DNA from: a bacterium
GTDB taxonomy: Bacteria > SZUA-182
Assembly (NCBI GenBank): GCA_003230635.1
Contig: QIFF01000322.1
Coordinates: forward strand, 1-7,537
Direction: 5' to 3'
DNA: 7,537 bases
This document shows positions 1 through 4,152 of this stretch, one piece after another (the stretch's first letter is position 1; each line of letters begins with the position of its first letter). Both the position numbers and the translations under genes were made by a program. Under the pieces are notes generated by a model that was not told the DNA's origin, ran no database searches, and saw only the letters and a list, made by a program, of their open reading frames with translations.

Positions 1-384
1 GCGAGGGGGAAATATGGCTTTGACCTTGATGATCTTGTTTTAGGACCGGCTGATACCATGCCCTTTAAAGACGGTGAGTTTGATATTGTAATAGCCTCAG
101 GGTCACTGGTCCATGTTCCCAATATTGAAAATGCTGCAACAGAAATAATGCGGGTTTTGAAAACCGGGGGATTATTAAGAATTATTGATCATGCTGAACC
201 GAAGGATACCACTATTTTTACTCCCCTGATTTATATGTTTTCTCAGGCTTCAGGCGATATACTTCATGATTATGAATTTTATTTTTCAAAAGGGTGTAAA
301 CTGGTACACCATAAAACGATCGGCCGGGGCGGATTTATGCAGCGGTTTGATTTTTTAAAAAACTCTGCTTCTATATTACCTTAG
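1..384 (+). CDS. Class I SAM-dependent methyltransferase, C-terminal fragment (5' end outside window)
   Basis: The frame is open from base 1 to the TAG at 382-384, giving 127 residues of a protein whose start lies left of the window. The visible part has the second half of a Rossmann-fold methyltransferase of the Methyltransf_11 (UbiE-like) type. An acidic DGEFD segment (about residues 24-28) leads into a hydrophobic strand (IVIASGSLVHVP), followed by the typical helix and turn ending RVLKTGGLLRIID (about residues 51-63), which is the family's 'RVLKPGG' post-motif. The SAM-binding glycine loop would lie upstream and cannot be seen. The C-terminal 60 residues (FYFSKGCKLVHH..., ending SASILP) match no specific family that I recognise, so the substrate is unknown. 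It is followed by about 80 bp of AT-rich DNA and shows no operon link to the convergent gene on its right. Fold assignment is fairly sure; function is not. Confidence 0.75.
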   Translation, partial: ARGKYGFDLDDLVLGPADTMPFKDGEFDIVIASGSLVHVPNIENAATEIMRVLKTGGLLRIIDHAEPKDTTIFTPLIYMFSQASGDILHDYEFYFSKGCKLVHHKTIGRGGFMQRFDFLKNSASILP

Positions 385-598
385 TTGTTTTTTCTATAAT
401 AATCCTTGATCCTATGGTACTATTAATAATGTAATGTATAGTTGTCGCTCGCAAATATTCGTACGTATTGAATTTATTGATATTTTGCGTGGAAGTACTA
501 GATTATAAACCAGCTAAACACCCTTGTAATGCTGAATTTGTTTGCCCCAGATCTTCCATAAAAAAAGTTCGAAAATCATCTTGCGAAATGCTTTTGAA

Positions 599-643
599 AG
601 AAGGCAAGAGAAAACCATGTCGCCTTCTTATACAAAAGGCGAC
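599..643. repeat. Two alternative overlapping hairpins
   Basis: GTCGCCTT at 619-626 can pair perfectly with AAGGCGAC at 636-643 around a 9-nt loop. The same left arm also overlaps GCCTTCT at 622-628, which pairs with AGAAGGC at 599-605. Only one stem can form at a time. No T-run follows, so it does not look like a simple terminator, and no gene on this strand follows it. Confidence 0.4.
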
Positions 644-722
644 AAAAAGAAGGGGGTTTTTGTGTTTCGGGATGTAATCCCAGAACACTCAAACTAATTT
701 TGACAGGATTAACAGGATAAAT

Positions 723-799
723 CAGTCATCAGTTGCCAGTCGTCGGTCAACTGCTGATAGCCTTTTTGTCATTGACTGATGACTGACGACTGATGACTG
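723..799. repeat. Long imperfect inverted repeat, possible bidirectional terminator
   Basis: Arms 723-750 and 772-799 pair over 28 positions. In a plus-strand transcript there are 24 Watson-Crick pairs, three G-U pairs and one C-A mismatch, with a 21-nt loop. The right arm is built from repeated TGACTGA-like units. It ends three bases before the out-of-frame stop codon (802-804, - strand) of the ancestral GH57 gene, between two convergent genes. It could stop transcription from both sides, or be a degenerate dispersed palindrome. All but one of the arm differences keep pairing in the plus-strand RNA, which hints at selection on that strand. Confidence 0.55.
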
Positions 800-801
800 G
801 A

Positions 802-978
802 CTACCCAGTAGCATACAAACGATAGTTAACTTGCGGAAAGATGTTGTCTTTGCTTTCTAAATCCCAGAGCCATTCTTCGTCCAGGCTGTTTTGCTTGAT
901 GTCATCGTAAAGCTTGTTAAAGCTGCGCAGGTGGGTTTTGGTTCTCTTGACCGCATAATCCACCATGGTGCCGGTCTT
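802..978 (-). pseudogene. Out-of-frame C-terminal tail of the GH57 branching enzyme
   Basis: Read in a different frame from the main GH57 ORF, this stretch encodes about 58 residues starting KTGTMVDYAVKR (codons from 976-978 leftwards) and ending in FPQVNYRLYATG with stop TAG at 802-804. From what I know of GH57 (DUF1957-type) branching enzymes, this is their normal C-terminus, including the 'KTGT' block after an SSDWAF-like segment and the final 'D.IFP..DYR.YA' block. It has no start or ribosome site of its own. It is therefore the detached 3' end of the gene at 917-2359, not a separate gene. Intact codons to the very stop indicate that the break is recent, or that it is a sequence or assembly error. 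Confidence 0.8.
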
Positions 979-2359
979 CAAGCAGCAATTCGCGGGCCGC
1001 CTGCTTGAGGGCGCGCTCCAGCAGACCGCTGCTTTCAGGATAGGCGTTAGCCAGTTCCCTCATGCGCTCATTGGCCTTATGCAGGTGGCGGTAAATCCAG
1101 TCGTTACTGCCCTCCAGCCAAACTTCGCAGTAACCCTTGTGCCCCCAACTGGAAAAGGAGGGGGTGCAGACCTGGTTGGTGGGATAGCGCTCTAAATACT
1201 CGCTGGGGGTGATTAAGCTCACCGCCTGCTGGTCATAGTGAACCTTGCGCAGCAGGAAGTTCAGCCAGTCCGGCCCCTCATACCACCAGTGGCCGAACAG
1301 CTCGGCGTCATAGGGGCAGACAATGAGGGGCTTTTTGCCCATCACCCCATAGAGGTGCTCCACCTGCTTTTCCCGGTTAAACATAAAGTTACCCGCATGC
1401 TCGGCCGCCTTGTCCAGCGCCACCTTGGGATTATACGGCTCCTTATGGGCGACGGTGCCGGTAATGCGATAGTATTTGATCCCGGTGTTAATACGGAGTC
1501 CGTCTTGATGGATATAAGGCCGGATGTAATCGTAATCCAGGTCAAAACCGATATCGCGGTAAAATTCACGGTACTGATAATCCCCGGGATAGCCCTCCTG
1601 CGAACTCCAGACCTGTTTGGAGGATTCCTGATCCCTCCCCATAGCAGCCACCCCTGAGCGGCAGTAAATCGGGGCGTAGCTGCCATAGCGGGGGCGGGGC
1701 ACGGCGTTTTGGATGCCGTGGGTATCCATAAAGAAAAAGTGCAGACCCGCCTCTTTTAGAATCTCATCCACCCCGGGGGCATAGCCGCACTCCGGCAGCC
1801 AAATCCCGCGGGGGGGACGTCCCAAGTGTTCTTTATAATGCTCCACCGCAGTCTGCACCTGGGCACGGATGGCCTCAGGATACATGCTCATGAGGGGGAA
1901 AAAGGCATGGGTCGCCGCACAGGTGATGATTTCCAGATAGCCGGCATCCTGGAACTTCTTAAAGGCGGTAACTAAATTCTGCTGATACTCCTCCACAAAG
2001 GTATGCCGGGCCTGGAGGAACTTTTCCTGATACATCAAGGCCAGTTGGTGAAAGGCCGGCTGCGAACGGGTGCGCTGGACCTCTTTCTCCGCCAGCTCAA
2101 TTAATCTATCCAGGTGCTGGAGGTAGCGGGCCTGGAGCAGGGGATCGCTAAACATACTGATCAGGGTGGGACTCAAGGACATGGTCAGGCGAAAATCCAC
2201 CCCATCCCGCAGCAAGCCCTCAAAGACATTGATTAAAGGAATATAAGTCTCTGTAATCCCTTCAAAAAACCAGTCTTCTTCCAGAAACTCCTCGTACTCC
2301 GGATGGCGCACATAAGGCAGATGAGCATGCAGCACTAAAGCTAAATAGCCCTTTTCCAT
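917..2359 (-). CDS. GH57 1,4-alpha-glucan branching enzyme, frameshifted near the 3' end
   Basis: The product would transfer alpha-1,4-glucan segments to alpha-1,6 branch points in glycogen-like storage polymers in the cytoplasm. The N-terminus ALVLHAHLPYVRHPE (residues 7-21) is the GH57 opening motif. WLPECGY (187-193) carries the likely nucleophile Glu190, and CPYDAELFGHWWYEGP (348-363) the likely acid/base Asp351, matching the Glu/Asp pair known from archaeal and Thermus GH57 branching enzymes. SSWGHKGYCEVWL (403-415) is the conserved C-terminal helical region. The start at 2359 is supported by an AGGAGA ribosome site (2365-2370, - strand). Family members are usually about 520-530 residues. 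Here the frame runs off after ELLL (residue 460) into 20 unrelated residues, while the true tail continues in another frame to 802. The catalytic barrel is intact, but the truncated protein lacks the conserved C-terminal segment and may be inactive or unstable. Family assignment is very sure. Whether the break is real is open. Confidence 0.9.
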   Translation of the reverse strand: MEKGYLALVLHAHLPYVRHPEYEEFLEEDWFFEGITETYIPLINVFEGLLRDGVDFRLTMSLSPTLISMFSDPLLQARYLQHLDRLIELAEKEVQRTRSQPAFHQLALMYQEKFLQARHTFVEEYQQNLVTAFKKFQDAGYLEIITCAATHAFFPLMSMYPEAIRAQVQTAVEHYKEHLGRPPRGIWLPECGYAPGVDEILKEAGLHFFFMDTHGIQNAVPRPRYGSYAPIYCRSGVAAMGRDQESSKQVWSSQEGYPGDYQYREFYRDIGFDLDYDYIRPYIHQDGLRINTGIKYYRITGTVAHKEPYNPKVALDKAAEHAGNFMFNREKQVEHLYGVMGKKPLIVCPYDAELFGHWWYEGPDWLNFLLRKVHYDQQAVSLITPSEYLERYPTNQVCTPSFSSWGHKGYCEVWLEGSNDWIYRHLHKANERMRELANAYPESSGLLERALKQAARELLLEDRHHGGLCGQENQNPPAQL

Positions 2360-2444
2360 CTTTATCTCCTCGTTGAACCGGGATTATTTACAAATAATGC
2401 GGGTTGAGCGGGCAGCCATCGCCAGAAACTTCCAAAGCGGCCCT

Positions 2445-2474
2445 ATCATACCCCAGCCCGGCGCCAAAAAGCAA
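2445..2474 (-). promoter_or_regulatory. Candidate sigma-70/A promoter for the GH57 gene
   Basis: On the minus strand TTGCTT (2469-2474) and TATGAT (2445-2450) are separated by 18 bp. They would start transcription about 80 bases ahead of the GH57 start codon. The -10 is good and the -35 moderate. Nothing else in the leader competes clearly. Confidence 0.4.
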
Positions 2475-2479
2475 CTTCT

Positions 2480-2508
2480 TTTTAGCAGGGGTTTTGCCGC
2501 TGCTAAAA
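2480..2508. repeat. Inverted repeat between the two divergent promoters
   Basis: TTTTAGCAG (2480-2488) pairs perfectly with CTGCTAAAA (2500-2508) around an 11-nt loop. It sits just upstream of the candidate leftward -35 and 45 bp upstream of the rightward -35, so a shared operator is possible. No T-run follows on either side, which argues against a terminator. Confidence 0.4.
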
Positions 2509-2552
2509 CTTCGTTTTCCCTAACCCCCGGCGGCAACACGGCCAAAAAATGA

Positions 2553-2581
2553 TTGACAGGGGTCTAGGGCTATTGTATAGT
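2553..2581 (+). promoter_or_regulatory. Near-consensus sigma-70/A promoter reading towards the RiPP locus
   Basis: TTGACA (2553-2558) is a perfect -35. TATAGT (2576-2581) is a five-of-six -10, and the spacer is the ideal 17 bp. Transcription would begin near 2588 and cross the HAF-start relic and the 13-bp hairpin before reaching the B2 gene at 2778. The long structured leader could regulate expression. Alternatively the promoter once belonged to the lost HAF copy and now drives the RiPP genes. Confidence 0.65.
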
Positions 2582-2600
2582 AGACTTGGGGGAGAGTGAG

Positions 2601-2630
2601 GAGCGGCTATACAAGCAAAGAAATCTTTTT
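2601..2630 (+). repeat. Decayed copy of the HAF-repeat gene start
   Basis: This segment matches the ribosome-site-proximal region and first codons of the HAF gene at 4145-4174 in 27 of 30 positions, and all three differences are transitions. The start ATG of the real gene (4153) is ATA here. Read onwards it gives IQAKKSF, against MQAKKPF in the gene, and then similarity ends at the hairpin of 2647-2676. It is a non-functional remnant of a second copy of that gene's 5' end. Confidence 0.7.
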
Positions 2631-2646
2631 CCCTTCCCGTTTTTCA

Positions 2647-2676
2647 ATGTTTCGGCCTGTCCCCAGGCCGAAACAT
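2647..2676. repeat. Perfect 13-bp inverted repeat with tetraloop
   Basis: ATGTTTCGGCCTG (2647-2659) and CAGGCCGAAACAT (2664-2676) are exact complements around the loop TCCC. The right arm with one extra C (2663-2676) recurs at 6798-6811 beside polA. In the direction of the RiPP genes the following bases are purine-rich (CAGAAGGGAA), so it is not a classical intrinsic terminator. It lies in the leader of the RiPP transcript if the promoter at 2553 is used. Confidence 0.75.
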
Positions 2677-2777
2677 CAGAAGGGAATATTCCCCCTTTAA
2701 ACTCCCTCTTAGATTTGAACTTTGGATTTTGACATTTGGAATTATTTCTCTCTGTGTCCTCTGTGGTTAAGAAATAG

Positions 2778-3194
2778 ATGGCTGCTTACCCCAAAAATCC
2801 GGCGCAGGGGCTTTTGTTTATTCAGGTTTGGCTGTTGATTTCTCTGCTTAGCCCCTTAATCCGCCTGCTGAAACTGCCACGTTTGTTGCAACTGCTTAGC
2901 CCGCATCGGGTTAACCCCGAGCGCTGGCCGGCAGAGCAGGTGGTCGGTTTTACCGACAGCATTCTGGGGCAGGAGGCTTTCATTTACCGCCGCAACTGCC
3001 TCAAGCGCACCCTGAGCCTCTATTACTTCTTGAGCCGCCTGGGTTTGCCGGTGCAGGTCAACTTGGGGGTGCGCAAGGGCGGGGAAAAACTGGAGGGGCA
3101 CGGCTGGCTCAGCCTGGAGGGCAGGCCGTATTTAGAGCCAGGCACCGCTAAAGCGGATTTTCGGTTGATCTATACCTTTCCCCAAAGGGTGTAG
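2778..3194 (+). CDS. Lasso-peptide-type B2 protein (McjB C-terminal, transglutaminase-like leader peptidase)
   Basis: The 138-residue product resembles the stand-alone B2 proteases of lasso peptide loci (PF13471, Transglut_core3), which cut the leader from a RiPP precursor with a Cys-His-Asp papain/transglutaminase-like centre. An N-terminal hydrophobic helix (about 12-41) is typical. RRNCLKRTLSLYYFLSRLGLP (71-91) contains the presumed nucleophile Cys74 in the usual 'C..RSL.L...L...G' setting. VQVNLGVRKGG (92-102) is the following strand, and HGWLSLEGRPYLE (108-120) carries the presumed His108. The family usually has HAWVE here and an acidic residue 12 positions after the His; here that position is Glu120, a conservative change. 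The length fits the family. An in-frame TAG directly before the ATG fixes the 5' limit, but there is no clear ribosome site. Three precursor-like genes begin 17 bp downstream. No B1 (RRE) or C (cyclase) gene is visible. Confidence 0.85.
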   Translation: MAAYPKNPAQGLLFIQVWLLISLLSPLIRLLKLPRLLQLLSPHRVNPERWPAEQVVGFTDSILGQEAFIYRRNCLKRTLSLYYFLSRLGLPVQVNLGVRKGGEKLEGHGWLSLEGRPYLEPGTAKADFRLIYTFPQRV

Positions 3195-3211
3195 ACAGTT
3201 TGGAGGCATAG

Positions 3212-3415
3212 ATGCTAGGCTTAAGAGCGAAACGGGTCAATCAACAGGCAGGGAAAAAGCCGTATTCGTCCCCTGAAGTAATTAAGTATGACACCCTCAA
3301 GGAGTTGACCCTCTGCACCTGCCGCCATCCCTTTTATTGTGATTGTGACACTGGTATGTGGCCGGATGGTACCCCTTGTGGCTGCACGTACAAAACAGGT
3401 ACTCATGCCACCTAG
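3212..3415 (+). CDS. RiPP precursor peptide 1, lasso-type leader, Cys-rich core
   Basis: This is a 67-residue peptide with GGAGG (3202-3206) five bases before the ATG. The leader KKPYSSPEVIKYDTLKELTL has Tyr18, Pro21, Val23, Leu29 and Thr33. That is the lasso leader pattern YxxPxLxxx(G)xFxxxT with the same spacing, although the usual Gly at +9 is Asp27. If cleavage follows the lasso rule (one residue after the Thr), the core is 33 residues starting at Cys35, with Cys at 35, 37, 43, 45, 56 and 58, arranged as three CxC pairs. Core positions 7-9 hold Phe, Tyr, Cys, so there is no Asp/Glu where a lasso ring would close; the first acid is at position 10. It lies 17 bp after the B2 gene, clearly in the same transcript. 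The leader assignment is strong. The final modification is unknown. Confidence 0.8.
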   Translation: MLGLRAKRVNQQAGKKPYSSPEVIKYDTLKELTLCTCRHPFYCDCDTGMWPDGTPCGCTYKTGTHAT

Positions 3416-3425
3416 TAGTGAGTTT

Positions 3426-3437
3426 GAGGTAAGCGTG
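3426..3437 (+). promoter_or_regulatory. Ribosome site and GTG start of precursor 2
   Basis: GAGG (3426-3429), then five bases, then GTG (3435-3437). The geometry equals that of precursor 1 (GGAGG, five bases, ATG), and the position aligns with the ATG of precursor 3 after the shared TAGYAGTGA junction. This decides the start against the longer in-frame ATGs upstream. Confidence 0.6.
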
Positions 3438-3614
3438 AAAAAGGAATATCTTCAACCCCAGGTTTTAAAATACGACTCCCTGCTGGAAATAACCTTGATG
3501 CTGACATCGGAGATGGATCCCGCCTGTATCCAGAATCCGGGGTCGGGCTGCAGTGGTTCCTGCGAGGACCCGCACGGGATCAGGTATAAACAGTCGGATG
3601 CCCTCTGCCCCTAG
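3435..3614 (+). CDS. RiPP precursor peptide 2, lasso-type leader, four-Cys core
   Basis: I choose the GTG at 3435 because GAGG (3426-3429) lies five bases upstream and because the product then begins MKKEYLQPQV, as lasso precursors often do. In-frame ATGs at 3405 and 3339 exist but lack such a site and would overlap gene 1. The product is 59 residues. Tyr5, Pro8, Val10, Leu16 and Thr20 keep the exact spacing seen in precursors 1 and 3. The predicted core (22-59, starting MLTSEMD) has Cys31, 39, 43 and 58 and an Asp at core position 7, which could in principle form a lasso-type ring with the N-terminus, although Met at position 1 would be unusual. The core is Gly/Ser/Pro-rich and not similar to the other two. 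It follows gene 1 by 19 bp. Confidence 0.75.
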   Translation: MKKEYLQPQVLKYDSLLEITLMLTSEMDPACIQNPGSGCSGSCEDPHGIRYKQSDALCP

Positions 3615-3630
3615 CAGTGACGGAAACAGC

Positions 3631-3861
3631 ATGAACAGACCAGAGCCAGAACGCAAGCAAGCAAACAAAAAACCCTACCTCCCGCCCGAGGTGCAGGCCT
3701 TCCAGTCCTTGAAAGAGATTACCCTGGCCATTACCTGTAACTGTGACTACTGGGCGGTAGGGGAAGCAGGGGGGCGTTGGGACTTTTGCGCTTATTGTTC
3801 GGAGCAGGCTGGAGAGATTCCCTGTCCCGGAGGAGGTCCAGAGCTGGGTTGCAATCCCTAG
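3631..3861 (+). CDS. RiPP precursor peptide 3, lasso-type leader, six-Cys core
   Basis: This is a 76-residue peptide from the ATG at 3631. The ribosome site is weak (GACGGA nearby). An in-frame ATG at 3598 overlaps gene 2 and would add 11 residues. I prefer 3631 because the junction CCTAGCAGTGA before it aligns with CCTAGTAGTGA before the start of precursor 2, and because 12 residues then precede KKPY, much as in precursor 1. The leader has Tyr16, Pro19, Val21, Leu27 and Thr31, with spacing identical to its siblings; LKEITL is nearly the LKELTL of precursor 1. The predicted core (33-76, starting AITCNCD) has Cys36, 38, 53, 56, 65 and 74, an Asp at core position 7 and a Gly-rich end. The Ala1/Asp7 pair is compatible with a lasso ring, but a 44-residue core is much longer than usual lasso peptides. 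Confidence 0.75.
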   Translation: MNRPEPERKQANKKPYLPPEVQAFQSLKEITLAITCNCDYWAVGEAGGRWDFCAYCSEQAGEIPCPGGGPELGCNP

Positions 3862-3880
3862 CCGAATAGCCAGAGGCGAG

Positions 3881-3910
3881 TCATTTAACCTCGGCCCAAC
3901 TGGCTCCCGC
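3881..3910 (-). repeat. Copy of the polA 3' end (nine codons plus stop)
   Basis: This 30-bp stretch equals 6821-6850 in 29 positions. On the minus strand both read Ala-Gly-Ala-Ser-Trp-Ala-Glu-Val-Lys-stop, and the single difference is synonymous (AAA here, AAG in polA). Upstream on the minus strand the frame continues as DKPIKLK before a stop codon, against VQIK in polA, so nucleotide identity ends abruptly at 3911. It is a detached duplicate of the polA end or an attachment-site-like direct repeat bounding 3911-6820. Confidence 0.8.
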
Positions 3911-3993
3911 CTTCAGTTTTATCGGTTTGTCTCAGAAGGTAAAGGGAAGATTTTTTTAGCACCAGAACAGAATTTTTGTGCCCACCTTTTTTC

Positions 3994-4021
3994 TTGACAT
4001 TAATGATATTTATGATAACAT
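3994..4021 (+). promoter_or_regulatory. Candidate promoter upstream of the HAF-repeat gene
   Basis: TTGACA (3994-3999) is a perfect -35, followed after 16 bp by TAACAT (4016-4021), a fair -10, in a markedly AT-rich island. Transcription would start about 125 bases before the HAF gene's ATG. A 13-bp palindrome (CATATA, T, TATATG; 4019-4031) overlaps the -10 and start region and could be an operator, but such AT words arise easily by chance. Confidence 0.45.
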
Positions 4022-4152
4022 ATATTATATGAGCTTGATCCCTGGTTTCGGTGAATATTTTATTTGTCTCCATGTCATCAGGCAACTACATTCTCGCTCA
4101 GCGTGGTCAAGGCCGACAGACTAATAATCAGGGGGGGTAGGAGAGAGCGGTT

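Larger units (their letters stand above)
385..801. other. Intergenic stretch between converging genes; hairpins and repeat-like DNA, no convincing gene
   Basis: This 417-bp region separates the methyltransferase end from the tail of the GH57 gene. It begins AT-rich (385-470). At 599-643 it has two overlapping, mutually exclusive small stems, and at 708-722 the phrase TGACAGGATTAACAGGATAA, which resembles a repeat phrase common between genes in many bacteria. A long inverted repeat at 723-799 closes it. Short open frames occur on both strands (468-677 +, 503-688 -), but neither has a ribosome site or a recognisable product. Confidence 0.6.
2360..2777. other. Divergent intergenic region with promoters, hairpins and a gene relic
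   Basis: This 418-bp region separates the leftward GH57 gene from the rightward RiPP locus. From left to right it holds a candidate leftward promoter (2445-2474), a 9-bp-stem hairpin (2480-2508), a near-consensus rightward promoter (2553-2581), a decayed copy of the HAF gene start (2601-2630), a perfect 13-bp-stem hairpin (2647-2676) and a 12-bp palindrome GGGAATATTCCC (2682-2693). A low-complexity stretch follows (about 2712-2769) with phrases such as CTCTGTGTCCTCTGTGGTTA (2751-2770) that recur between genes in many genomes. No coding frame of interest is seen. Confidence 0.6.

Noticed and set aside
468..677. 69-codon open frame (+) in the intergenic gap
   Set aside because: It starts at a TTG with no ribosome site, has no recognisable domain, spans the alternative hairpins and overlaps an equally poor frame on the other strand.
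2647..2676. Intrinsic terminator at the 13-bp hairpin
   Set aside because: No T-run follows on either strand; the T-rich stretch lies before the stem in the plus direction.
3339..3434. Longer start for precursor 2 (ATG at 3339 or 3405)
   Set aside because: Both overlap the coding region of precursor 1 and lack a spaced ribosome site. The GTG at 3435 has one and matches its siblings.
3553..3630. Longer start for precursor 3 (start at 3553 or ATG at 3598)
   Set aside because: These overlap precursor 2. The ATG at 3631 aligns with the start of precursor 2 after the shared junction. The ATG at 3598 cannot be fully excluded.
2778..3861. Calling a complete lasso peptide gene cluster
   Set aside because: Only B2 and precursor-like genes are present. 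No cyclase, RRE protein or transporter is visible, and core 1 lacks the ring-closing acid at positions 7-9.
3885..4085. 66-codon minus-strand frame after the precursor genes
   Set aside because: It reads through the polA-tail copy in the wrong frame and through the AT-rich promoter island. There is no ribosome site and no similarity to a known family.
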